Assembly (NCBI GenBank): GCA_037389465.1
Contig: JAZARR010000033.1
Coordinates: forward strand, 1,526,501 to 1,590,500
Direction: 5' to 3'
DNA from: Baylisascaris procyonis
Taxonomy: Eukaryota > Nematoda > Chromadorea > Rhabditida > Ascarididae
DNA length: 64,000 bases
The translations under genes were made by a program, and so were the position numbers. This document shows positions 51,601 through 63,091 of this stretch, piece by piece; the first letter of the stretch is position 1, and every line of letters starts with the position of its first letter. The notes under the pieces are model-generated. The model did not search any database. It was not told where the DNA came from and saw only the letters and a program-made list of their open reading frames with translations.

Positions 51601-53300
51601 TGACCGTAACTCATACGTCATAAACCATGCCGCTAAAATAAACGTTCCCCGAAGTAGAGGGTCCGGGTCGTTCGCCCATGAAAGTATCCAGAAATTTCCA
51701 TGACGGAGGAAATAGGATGGATGAGAAAGGACGAACCTCTCTACACTTCAGCCAGAACGACTTTGCCACCATGAGATCCACCTTTCCTAGTGGTTATAGA
51801 TACACTAGATTGAGTTTTATATTTACCAAAGTCCTCCCTTAAGAAAATTTGTTTGGATGCCGGTAATAAAGTCGTCGTCCCCTTTCATGCAAGCGCAACT
51901 CTCGTTGAAAGTGAGAAAGTGGTTGGGCGCACCTATCATGAACCTCTCTCCGAAAATTTGCTGACGACTGGAGGGTTTTCAAAATGTATTACGCTTTTCA
52001 ATGACCAAGCAGTTGGCAACAAATCTATGCGAGACGTGGCATCTGATAGCAAAAAAAAAAAAAAAGAAAAAACTTTTTGGCACCACCATTAAAGCGAGGT
52101 GGCAATACTGATAAGAAAAAACTCATGCCCTTTGGAGCGCAAGCGAAGGGTGGGAAATTTGAAACGCGAGTGTTCAACATGGAAATGACGCAAACTGACC
52201 GATAAAATATGGAAAAATTTCACACTATTTTCCTCTTAAAAGCGCATTAATATAATAAGATGGCCAAATATATGTTTCTTGTCAGGGGAATCACAGTAAG
52301 TGCCAATGAAGTTAAGTTGTGCAAGAAGCCTCTAATTATAAAGTTTGTGAGAACAATATTGAACACAGCCAGATGCAGATATGTCTTTCTGCTAAAGAGG
52401 TGCAAGCAGGCGGAATCACAACCTCGAAATGTTATTGAAAAATGCCGTATGCTAATTTCGAAGAAAAGTCTAATAGAAGCTGTATGCTAATTTCGAAGAA
52501 AAGATAGAATTAGCCAGAAATTTATTGTTAGTCGCATAGAAGGTGGGCGATTTGTGCAATTTTTTGACAAAGAAAATAACAGGACAGTTGCAGAAATTTC
52601 GAGAGAGTGCCATTTTGCCCCTTTTATGGTATAATCGAGAGTGAACGGCTCAATTTTAATTACAATGCATCACCCATTTCGGTGCAATCCAAAATTCTGA
52701 AATCGCTCGCTATTGTGGCCTTCGTCTTCAATGGTTTTAAGATTACGCATTGTTCGGGTAGGAAGTAGCATTCAATAATCGCATATTTTATATAAAAATT
52801 CCAGTAGCATAGACAGATATAGTGTAAACAAAAGAAAATAGAGGAAGAAAGAGTTCTCGATGAGAAATTCTTTCGATAATCGGAGGAAAATTTGGAGAGA
52901 GGGAGCATAGGCGTGGTGTGAATGTAAGCTGGGGTCGCCACTGCCGCGTCGTCCTCGACCCTTATGAAAGCTCTCTCAATCTTTTCGCATACAGTTTTCG
53001 ACATCCATTCAACACCCCTCTACAATCAACACCTACTTATAGTGATAATAACGCCCACCGCAATGCACACGAAAGGACTGACATCTTAATGTTTACTGCA
53101 ACAAAAATTGAATATGAGATGCGAACGTTACGTTAAAACTACTGATTTATCGCTATGCATTTGTGCTCATCTTCATCTGCATCGCTCACTTTCAAATAAA
53201 CTCAGCGGTCTTGACGTCGATGGTCTCATTACCTAAATTTCCCAAAAGTTTTTTTGGATGCATTGAAGAACAACGAATCGCTAGCTACCTCAGAATTGTA
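45700..53300. other. Gene-poor AT-rich region
   Basis: No exon with matched splice sites was found. Noted features are a run of about 13 G near 48017, a 22-bp direct repeat with 35-bp period (52447-52468 and 52482-52503), and GGCCATA repeats near 50573-50600. A frame at about 51815-52092 reads through a run of about 14 A. Several frames of 60-120 codons on both strands lack support. Confidence 0.4.
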
Positions 53301-53308
53301 AACTGTCG

Positions 53309-54207
53309 TTAAAGAACCTTCTCAAGGCCATAAAATTCATCGACTTTTTTGGGATTAGAGTTGGTCGTGGTTGCGGGACTGGGGTGGAGGAGGGAGGCGA
53401 AACAGTGGAAAAGAAATGAGAGCTCATAGTACCTTGCCCTGTCCCTTTCTTTCCCGGATGACCTTCGATTTCTTCCCAAACTTCGTCCATCCACCCTCCC
53501 TCTCGAGAGAAACAGTATCTGTCGATTCTTTGAAACGGTAAAAAATTTTAAAGCAATTTCGCTCCAATACTTAGCGACTTTCATGCTCTGCGTCATGATA
53601 TGTCGAGGGAGTACGATCGATAAGATGCGATACCATTCCGCAGAAGCATGTTTATTGAAATGTGAACATATGTACAAGAGATACAAGAGATTCAACACTG
53701 CGCCAAATTTGGTGTAAATTCCATGACTAAATATCGGTAGCAGCGGTGCCCAAAATTTCTGGCATTGCTCGGCCACCCCCATCAATGTTCCACCTCACGC
53801 GATCTAAAGGGGGTGCATAAATTCGATCCTTCCTTGTGTTAATCCTAACCCCAAACCAAAAAAAAGATTTTCAGCAGTTTTCTAATTTGAACGTTCCAAA
53901 ATTATCCTTCCCAGCAGTGGGCACCCATAGTTTTACCTGGTAAATTTTGTTTTGCCAACAGAGGGCGCGAGACACTATGCATCCCGAAAAGGGTGTGGAA
54001 ATGCGAACCTTGGTTGGTAAACGCGGTCCTAAGGTGTGAACACTTGCTAGACTTGAACCGGAAATTGATTAAAATGTCGGACATGCAGGGTTGTGGTCCT
54101 TTTCCAACTTGTTTGACATCCATTAACCTGATTCCACGTTCAGTGATACTTTTGCTCCGCTTTCGCGACGTCACGTTATCAATGAAGCTTTCATTGATTC
54201 TCCACAT
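53309..54207 (-). other. Two adjacent minus-strand open frames, possible repeat element
   Basis: The frames at 53309-53785 (158 codons) and 53902-54207 (101 codons) are longer than chance frames nearby and read in the same direction. The first includes KFGAVLNLLYLLYICSHFNK and the second SHFHTLFGMHSVSRPLLAKQ. Neither has a matched splice structure or a recognised domain. They may be pieces of a decayed mobile element or a real short gene. Confidence 0.22.
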
Positions 54208-54792
54208 TTTTAGCCTTCTCGACCTTTCTTAATGATCAATGCACTTCCTCCCCTTTCGCTCCGTTCGCTAATCTCTTTCTGCCTCAAAAACTTATTAAAT
54301 CTTTTGCTCACTTTTAGAGACAACTTACTGAACTTTTGATTGGGTAAATTCGAACCTACTAGTCGATTCCACCCTCCTTTCCTCCATCTAACTGATGGAA
54401 CTCGATAATGAGCTCTCGCAGTTATTGAAATCCAATCGCAAATTCGGATCTCTTTTAACTACTGAAACCACTCGCAAACAGGGAGCTTCCTTCCCCTCAC
54501 GAAATTAGTTGTGGAATCTGGAACCACCTGGAATATCCTGAAAAGTGCAACTAGGCCAAAAATTTAACCTTTTATCGCATCATTCTCAAGTGAAACAACG
54601 AATTGACGGGACAGAGAAGTGTGTGCCTTTATGTGGCATTTGTAATATTTTGTTCACAAATGAAAACCTACAGTAAGACACATCAACAGCAGCACATACG
54701 ATGCGTTGCATTACGCTTCACTGTGATTGCTCTAAGTAGTTTTATACTTTAAATTTTTTTCCTGCAACATAAAGCCACTTCATTTCAAATGT

Positions 54793-55173
54793 TTGCAATT
54801 TAATATAACCAATATAGACTCGTGCCAATATATAGATGAGGTGTCAGCAAGTTTGTTTATATTTTGCAGATGTGGTATTTTAATATTTCGCATACGCTAT
54901 CATCCGTTTCCACCAAAAAAAGTCAGGAAACGAGCCAAAACAGCGATTGATATGCAAATGATTATTTATCGTATTCAGAATGCTGTTTTGTTTTGTTTTT
55001 TGCTATTTGCCCAATGGAAAGAAAAAGCGAAAACTGGAGAGATGCCGAGGAGTACGCAAAATGGTGGAAGAAAGTTGCAGGACACATGTGGAAGTTCTCC
55101 CCACGTTCCACCAATTGATGCATCCACTTATAAGATATATGAGCACCAAAAGGAGTTGACCAGGATGGGTTAA
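54793..55173 (+). CDS. Open frame of 126 codons, unidentified
   Basis: The last third looks coding: QWKEKAKTGEMPRST and then PPIDASTYKIYEHQKELTRMG before the stop. A hydrophobic stretch (AVLFCFLLFA) precedes it. A TTTTGCAG acceptor inside the frame, near 54870, suggests the 5' part may be intronic. No homologous family comes to mind. Confidence 0.22.
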   Translation: MQFNITNIDSCQYIDEVSASLFIFCRCGILIFRIRYHPFPPKKVRKRAKTAIDMQMIIYRIQNAVLFCFLLFAQWKEKAKTGEMPRSTQNGGRKLQDTCGSSPHVPPIDASTYKIYEHQKELTRMG

Positions 55174-56149
55174 TAGTAGCCAGACCCAAGACTTAGGCCA
55201 CATCCTACTCGAAAAGCTATAAAAAGAAGAAAAATGGAAAAAAAAAACAAAAGCTGCGCCGTCATGCGGCTGCAGATTTCAGAAGTGAGATAGCAAATCG
55301 CAAAACTGAGGCTATAAGCTTTTCGGATGACGACCACCTTGCTCCGCTCTCCATCTCGAACTTCGCCGTGATCTCATTCGATGAACCCTGTTCTCTCCCA
55401 CCTCATCAGAATGAGGTCGCAAAGAAACTCTAAATGGAAAGAGGGGTGGGATGAGCGCATCCATGATTCCCAAAATTTATACAGCAAGCGGTAAATCGAA
55501 TTGGGTAAAAACGGACAGAATTGTATAGAAGCTGGTAACCAGGATGAATCAACGAAGAATAAGAAACATTCATCGAAATTCTTTGATCAATGAAGTTCCA
55601 GGAAAAAATGGTGAAAGCTTTTGACACAAGGGTAGATTGAGGGGAAAGGAAGAAAGATAGATAGTTCAGGCGAACACAATGTGAAATGTTTTAAGGAATG
55701 AAAGGTTGCAGCATCTTCCATGATTTTAGGAGCAGGATTTCATTAGTAAGAGACAGCACTCTGAGGCTACATCAAGTAGGATTCACCTTAAAAGGATTTA
55801 CTCTTTATGCAATAAACGAAACCTCCATCATTCAGGGTTCCACTTAATGACATATTCAACATGGCACCAGCAATTTCAAATCTCAGTCCTTCGACAGTAC
55901 ATTTTTTCACGTTTATGCATCGTCTCTCCGTGGCAATTAATCAACGTTAACTGCATGCCAAGACTTACTGCATTTACATATACAGATGAAATCATCAGCG
56001 CAATGATAAATGCCCGCATTAGAACTGCACTGTTCGAATGCAAATCATTTAGCACTCTTCTGAGTATGCAAATCGACATTAGAAGAAGGTCAAATAGGCG
56101 GAAGAGAGTCAAGTGGGAGTAGCCAACCTACGAAGATACAAGCGTAAAC

Positions 56150-56770
56150 ACAATGGACAGCAGCAACGATCAGCTGAGAACCGATCAACACACGCAGACC
56201 AACTGCTCTATGATTCTCTTGGCAACAGTTTTGACAGCGTGCTTGGTGATCTCTGCTTCCCAGCGAGCTGATCTAACAGTCAGATCGAACAACCCATTCA
56301 TTGCAGCGGCAGCGCCGCGGGCGACGTGTCTAAGTTGCGCTTGTCCAGACTCGAATCCACTCTCAAGATGCATCCAATGGGGGCAGTAACGTAAGGCGTT
56401 GACGCCCAGAATGAAACAGTCTAGTACAAAAAACTTGCCCGCATCATCAAAGATGCCCCAGCGTCGTTGACGTTTGACGATGTTAACGGGTTAACGAATG
56501 CTGTGTGGAGAAAGGGTTTACGGTCGAAGGAAGTGGAACCCCACTGAGAAGCGATTTGTTCGCGCAGGAACCCCGACGAAAAAGTGTTGCTTCTCAGTTT
56601 CCGATGGTCTCCCCTTCTCAGGAAAGACCTCAACAATGAATCCGTCGCAGGCAACTTTGCAAAAAAAGGTTTCCAAAGAAAGCGCCAACCAGCCACCATG
56701 AACCTAAATGAAAGGAAAAACACTGCAAAGAATTCAGCATTCATGAAGCAGGGGAAAGCACACGACTAAT
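56150..56770. other. Degraded coding-like block
   Basis: The block is GC-richer than its flanks. The plus strand reads LARIIKDAPASLTFDDVNG then TNAVWRKGL before a stop, and other phases nearby also look coding, for example SGKTSTMNPSQATLQKK. The minus strand at 56185-56373 reads RWEAEITKHAVKTVAKRII. Several broken frames together suggest a decayed element or pseudogene. The family is not identified. Confidence 0.25.
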
Positions 56771-56774
56771 GACA

Positions 56775-58110
56775 ATAAAATATGTGTCATTAAATGCCGC
56801 AGCGCTGAAATTCAGAAGACAGCACGAGGAGAACGACCTCTAACTGATGACTAAACCATATAACTGATTAAAGAACGTAATAAAGGATAACGATAAGTGG
56901 GGAATAGAATATAATAATGAAATAGAAGAAACAAATTAGACAAATGTAGATAAGCAGTTTTAAAATGTTTAGGAAAATAAAGGTTAATAAAATGAAACTT
57001 GAAAAGAAGCTACTCGTGGTGGTTGATGCAATCGCATCTTCTGCATAGCAGAATCACCCTCGTTTCGACACTTTCACTTCCTCTGACTTATTCATCGTGC
57101 CGCCAATGCACTGCAATCCTTTTCATAATCAGCCGATACTTCACTCACTCAAAATACACGCCTACCTTTTTCACAACAAATCCACCATCAAAATATATAT
57201 TTTTAAAAGTTCCGACATTCATAAAACACCTCTCCAAACTAAGCAGCCATTCCCCACTTGTACGATACATCTCTGAAGCAACCTTCTGAGTAGAGAAATA
57301 ATTATCTCACCCCACCTCCACTCTTCTGTGACAGAACTGGAGCTAAAATAAGTGCAAATCAGCGGTCACTTCTTAGTCATGCAAGTTGACAACCGCAGAT
57401 CATCAACGCTTTTAACATACAAGCAAACTGTTGAATGATGCTGTTCTAGTAGAACAAAACGATTGTGTGGACCATGCATAGAAGCTTCTTCACAAGGCAA
57501 TTTTTGAGGATTCCCCTTGGGACATGAATCAATTAGACAAGTGGAAGGGCACCTGTCATATAGCAGATGGTTCATAAAAAGTGAAGAATATTGAAGTTGA
57601 GATTAAGAATGCTGACTAAAAAGTCAGGCTTGGCAACAGTAAGGGCGATCACTGGATGCTCTCTTACCAATTCCCGCGGAGGGCCTCATTTTTTAATGCT
57701 CACAATTGACTGCGTCTCCCTTCATTTGTGACAATAACTGAGGATCTGCTACGTAATAGATGGCATCTTCTGAATGCATGAACCGTGACAACGTTTCCAA
57801 AATAAGAAGTTTCAAGCGACGGCTCCAGTAGGGTGGCGTACTAGAAGCCCACTCCAGCGAAACAATTTTTTTCAGTTTTCTTGGATTTTCGGACCAAATT
57901 TTTTCTAGCTCACTTGAGTGAGATAAGAAAATCAGCGGTGAGATTTTTTTATTTTTTCAGCTCTGCATGACAAGTTTTGTTAAAAAAAGGGCTGTATTTA
58001 CGGGTCATGCAAATCACCTGAAGTCGAGACTTCGCCACTCTTCCAGCTGTTTCCAAATCCTGCGCCTTTTTTCTTTTTTTTCTTTCTTTTTGCAAAACGA
58101 TGCTTCTTGA
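56775..58110. other. Intergenic stretch, nothing recognised
   Basis: AT-rich sequence with short unsupported frames. An acceptor-like TTTTTTCAG lies near 57960, but the sequence after it has no donor-bounded coding segment that I trust. Confidence 0.4.
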
Positions 58111-58113
58111 GCT

Positions 58114-58443
58114 TTAACGTGGGTCGATGGGCCCTACAACTAAGTTACAACCAGGACTCTCTCTGGAGTCGACTCCTCTGACAGCTGTACACTTAAATTT
58201 GGGACCTGACTTTTTGCACTGAAAGGAGTCTCTATTTTCTATAACCAAGGTCAGTAGTAGCCGATTCATCTCTTTTAGAGTTTGTTTCGGAGTTGCGAAT
58301 TCCCACTGAGTTTTTTCGTGGACTCTTTTATTAAAGAAGTTCACCCCATTTTCTTCTGGAGTGAGGGCTAGCAGGAATCGATTCGTTCTTTGCCCAGTCG
58401 GAGATTGAGGCTGAATTTCGAGCTCCATTAGAGTAAGAGTCAC
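58114..58443 (-). CDS. Open frame of about 105 codons, unidentified
   Basis: From the ATG near 58428, the frame reads MELEIQPQSPTGQRTNRFLL, continues with KTQWEFATPKQTLKEMNRLL, and ends at TAA after GCNLVVGPIDPR. The balanced charged composition is unlike nearby noise. It lies on the strand opposite to the plus-strand exons that begin at 59009. No domain is recognised. It could be a single-exon gene, a terminal exon or an element fragment. Confidence 0.3.
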   Translation of the reverse strand: MTLTLMELEIQPQSPTGQRTNRFLLALTPEENGVNFFNKRVHEKTQWEFATPKQTLKEMNRLLLTLVIENRDSFQCKKSGPKFKCTAVRGVDSRESPGCNLVVGPIDPR

Positions 58444-59008
58444 CTCACTTTGCCGGAATCACCCATTATTAGTTAAAAGCTTATTTCTCAACGAGTTACC
58501 TTAATTCCGTTCTCCATTCTACGACTGCACATGAATTCAAACGAATATGTTGTGTCAACAGTCTGAGTCCATATACGCTAAGCAAATATGTTGTAAGGAA
58601 CGAAGCTGCCCTAAAATGGAGTTCTTCGGCTCTTTTTATATAAAGGAAGCAAGTCCTCTCAGTCAATGAGGTTCTGGACGAAGTGCTTGATAATGCTGAG
58701 GTTTTCTATTCGACAAGGAACATTTTTAACATTTTTACAAAGCGTTGTGATCATTGAAAGGAGAAGCTAAACAAGAAATTTGAAGTGATAGTCCCTTAAA
58801 AAAGAAGCATCGATGAGGCCACTCTCTAATTAATGGGGCATAATTTAGAGACTTATTGGGTATTAATCAAAACGATGCCATGATTCTCACAGAGATCAAT
58901 TAAGATCAATTTCAGACTGCTCAATAACAATGGTAGTTGTGATCACAACTTGCTTAAGAACAAAAAAAAAATTGAAAACTGTCGAGCTATAGCTGCTAAA
59001 ACTTTTAG

Positions 59009-61414
59009 GATCACTGTTGCTTTGGGATCAACGAAATAAAAAAGCTGCGGCTTTGACTCTACCGGCTACTTTCGATTTCAGCATTGATGAAATACATCCT
59101 ACGATAAATTTCGAGGTAAACAAACGAGCGTATAGACCTAATGCGATTCTTGAGAACGGAGCATTCGTGAAAACGCTTTCCTCAATTGAAAGATGCAGGT
59201 GCGGCACCACGGTGACGAGACAACTGAAGTAGGAGAAACTGATTTATGATGAAGCGAGCTTGCAAGACAGACTCGACATTCTCCACTTTCGAGACAGATG
59301 CTATTGTGATGAAGTGAGTGATCCAATTGCCGTTCCTAGGAATGCACCTTGCAGGATGTTGTGATTCATATTTCACCTGACTTCATTAAAGGTATCGCGA
59401 TATATTAACTAATCATTGGCTTGTCTCTACATGTTTTCAAAAAAAAAAGAAAACTTTGCTACCCTCCATGTATGGGAATTCGCATTCACAGTTGGACATG
59501 AGCTATCTATAGAATGGACAAAATTCATGTAAACGAACAAAATATATGCAAATCCGGCCTTGGAAAGGGCACATTTTGTGCCTCTATCACCGGTCACACA
59601 AAACTTCCATTTCGAACATTAAAAAAACCGCAGTAAACTACACACATAATGCTACACACATAATGTAGATCGCAGCGAAATACGTAGAGCAGTAAGTGCC
59701 ATTTGTGTGCACGTTGCGAACCGTTGCATTTGCAGCGTTTGAAATACCAAAAACGGAACAGCAAACGCGGTTCACGTCGGATACTTCAGACAACTCGGAC
59801 TCGACAAACCTCGAACGGTAAACCTAAAAATATTTCCCAGTGGTATCTCAGTATCAGGCAGTTTGGAATTTCAGTTAGGAGTATGTTCAGCAAGTGTGAT
59901 CAGAGTTGTGTTTTAGGGATGTCATGCACTGAATCCTGAGAGATATAATGATTTCGTAAGGGAAAAGCGGTGAAGCTGTTGACGGCAACTTGTTGTTGAT
60001 GCTAAACTTTTAGCAACGGAACAATTCATACTAAACTATGCGAAGAGTTCTTAGCTTCCCCTCAGCAGTGCGCTCTTCTGAGCGCGTTATTTGGCGAATA
60101 ATCCTTTATAGAAAGCAGGCAACTGATATACAAGAATGTATTGCATATTAGCAACAACAGATTCACTTCAAAGTTTTGCAGCCTTAGAAGATAGGAGTAA
60201 TGAACGATGACAATATTATTATGCCAAGCAAAGTACCACTGCACGCAAGCACAGACTCCAGCAAGAAATTTAAGACCATTCGATGTTTTCTAATCCGAAC
60301 CGTCCGAGGAAATCGAGTTTCGCAAAATGACCCTGAATTTTCAGGGTAACGATGAGATGGATGGTGGGAAGTGGATGATGGTGATTGGTGTTAGCAGTTT
60401 CGTGGACGTTAGTGTTCGATGGTGACAGGGACTTCGTCGGTTGGGCGGAGGGATGGTGACAGACATGAGGGACCGGGTGGCGTGTGAGGCTTGGCGGTCT
60501 CAAAGGAACTGAAGAATTTAGGATCGTTGGGTTACTGTGAAATTGAAAGTTGGTGTGATAAGGGTGTGTGCTCTTGAAGTCTAGAAAGAATTCTTAGCAA
60601 CAAGTGTTGAGTGGTACAGTGGCACGGAGACCCCAATTCGCGATTTCGAGGGCCACTTACGTGAATCTGCTTTTCGAGAAATTTATGGGCTGCAGATTAA
60701 TTTGCTGCGTTCTAGCTCGTGATCTGGTGTTTTTGGATCGGTGTTGCTGTCTTATGGTCATCGGATGCATAGTTTTATTTGTCATGGTAGAGCGGTTGGT
60801 TATACGCGCCGGACAGTTATTAAAAAGTTAGTCATATACGTAGTATTCGAATCACACGTGGCCGTACTCCCAAATTTTGCGAAATTTCTACCCCAGTTTG
60901 TGGATCTTTGGTTGGAACCCTGCGTGAGCATGTTTTTCAGATAGTGAAATTTGTGCAGAAAGATTTCCAGGGATGATCTTCTTTGAGTAATTTGCAAATG
61001 ATACGCTTCGATTTGGTTAAAAAAAGCGTCGAGGGTGCCGAACCCGGAGGTGTTAAAACCGAAAAAACCGAAGTGTCGAGGGTGTTAAAAAAAATCGAAA
61101 GGGAAGGGTTTTCTCTGACCTGTTGAAAGTAACATGACCTCCTAAGAACACGCATTTCTGGCAAAATACTTCCGACACGATTATTTTTGAAAATTTCCCA
61201 TGGCACAAATAATAAAGCCTTTTGAAAAGCTCGAAAGTCTCTTTCGTTCAGTACGCTTTTAATGGTCGAGTGCAGTGAAATAAAATGAGACTATGTTTCA
61301 GCACGCAGTGTCCATCCACTTTCAAGTGGCTGAGGTCACGTCGAGTAAGGAGACGAGCAAGAGCTAGCTGTGAGGACGTGAAGCTCACGTATAGCACCTT
61401 TGGTGTTCATCACG
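59009..61414 (+). CDS. Unidentified gene, four phase-compatible exons
   Basis: Exon a starts at 59009 (acceptor ACTTTTAG) and ends at 59115 (GAG|GTAAAC) or 59211 (ACG|GTGACG); it encodes SLLLWDQRNKKAAALTLPAT then FDFSIDEIHPTINFE. Exon b is 59355-59391 (or from 59340) and encodes DVVIHISPDFIK. Exon c is 59736-59817 and encodes FEIPKTEQQTRFTSDTSDNS then DSTNLE. Exon d is 61302-61414, with donor GTAAGT, and encodes a Cys- and Arg-rich stretch (STFKWLRSRRVRRRARASCE). All junction phases agree (0, 1, 2, 1), which is unlikely by chance. The upstream exon is missing because exon a begins mid-codon. The Ser/Asp-rich acidic and Arg-rich basic segments suggest an intracellular regulatory protein; no family is recognised. 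Confidence 0.5.
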
Positions 61415-62836
61415 GTAAGTTTTCAAGTTCCCCTTTGCCTCGATTTCCACTTGAAATACTGTTGTCGCAACGCGTCGTCAAGCCATTACATTGCAACGGC
61501 GCCGACGCTACTTTCTACTAAGATTTAAAAAAAAAAAAAAGTTTTTTACTAGCATTTCTTATCGGATGTTTTTCTCGATAAGAAAAAACATCGAAAGGAA
61601 CTGCATAAATATGGCAGGAGCAATAAATATTACAGAAAATGCATGAATGTGGCGTTGTGTGCAGTTTCTGAAGGATCATAAGAAAGAGGTGGGGAGGGAG
61701 ATAGCAGAAGAAATCTCCCTCTACCTTCTGTGAGCAAAGAGGGAGGAGCAGAGGAGAGGATGGAGGGTGGCAATGCGGTTCTGTTCATAATCTTCCTAAA
61801 GCGTACTGAACTGTTGCTGCACAATTATATACAGATAGACAAGACCATCCTTTGAGGGGGAAAGAGTCGAATGGGAACGGCCGCTTACTTTTGCTCCAAG
61901 CTTCAAATATCGTTCTCGCTTGAAGACGATGAAATATGAGCGCAAATTCGAGTTGAATAGCTCGAAAGTGAAAGAGTGTAACTCTTTTTTTATTGAATTC
62001 CGCTGATTTTCTTAGCGAAGTTCGCAAAGTTCTTTTTACTTTTACTTACTTCGCATAAGCGGGTAGGTTTCCACTTTTCCCACCTTCTTAGAAGAACTCC
62101 GTTCCCCTTTAGAAATGTTTCTCTCCCTCTCCGAAATTTTTTAGAGATTGTCTTGTGAGTGATACGTATTAAAGAGTTCGCTATTGGAGCTTAAAACTGG
62201 GGCGAATTCGCTTTCACCATCAGACAATTCCACCGCGGGTTTTGCATCCCAATAGTTTTCATCCAGATTGCGCAATTTCCGTTCCTCCCATCTTTCTCGC
62301 CCTTGCCCCAGTGATAAGGTTTCGCCTGCAAAACTGAATTTTGACTGAGTGATTCGGATACAATCTGCTGTTTTTGATCTTAACTGATATTTCAGAGACG
62401 TTGTTGAATTTTAAATGCCTTTTTTAACTGTTCACTTCCTCTTATGACATCAAAACACCGTAGCGATTTCGCTTGCTTTGTCGAAGACGTGGTGAAGTAG
62501 TGGAAGTTCAACTTTAGGCAATATGCAATGATGGCGAGCATATTTTTAGCCATCATCTCCGCAAGAATAGTTCATAGCAAGATATATTTTTGGAAGAGGG
62601 CATCTTGTGCAGTGTTATTGCTCTGTGTCTCTTATTTAATGTCTCCTAAATATTTTGTGTTGCTGCAGTTTCACTCATTTATTAAATGCAGTGTGTTGCG
62701 TAACAGTACAGCCTCGTCACTGTACAATAAAGCATTGTGCCGTTTATTTACTTTTAACAAACTCTATTGCTAAATGAAGTAAAGGTTTGTTCATTTGAGA
62801 CTCAGATTGTTCTCACTAACACAACTACCTTAAGAC

Positions 62837-63091
62837 ATGACAGTGAGCGAAAATATCGGCGAGTTGGTAGTGAAAACGTTGTTCCAGCTTGAAAAGGCGT
62901 TCTCGAGTACACCAGCACAAGTCATGAGCGAAGAAATTAAGTTCTATGAAAACGTTGATGAAACAGCAACAATGAATAAGAACATGTCTGATCGTGAGCC
63001 ATCGGAACCGTACGTCCCACAATCGGATACTGACAGCGTCCCACAATCGGATATTGACGACGTCGTACAGTCCGATACTGACAACAAAACG
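62837..63091 (+). CDS. Coding exon with three acidic tandem repeats, unidentified
   Basis: Eighty-five codons from ATG 62837 to a strong donor (ACG|GTAAGC). An in-frame TAA at 62831 supports this ATG as a start. Alternatively, a TTAAG acceptor at 62834 would join exon d of the preceding gene in the right phase. The N-terminal part, SENIGELVVKTLFQLEKAFS, is helix-like. The C-terminal part carries three copies of an eight-residue unit (PQSDTDSV, PQSDIDDV, VQSDTDN). The next exon is not seen before 64000. Family unknown. Confidence 0.5.
63014..63085 (+). repeat. Three 24-bp tandem units within coding sequence
   Basis: Units at 63014-63037, 63038-63061 and 63062-63085, each in frame and encoding a (V/P)QSD(T/I)D unit. 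Differences are mostly single bases, and the third unit is the most diverged. Confidence 0.9.

Noticed and set aside
51815..52092. Processed pseudogene ending in a poly(A) run
   Set aside because: The A run lies inside the open frame and not after a stop and 3' UTR, so the retrocopy reading is not supported.
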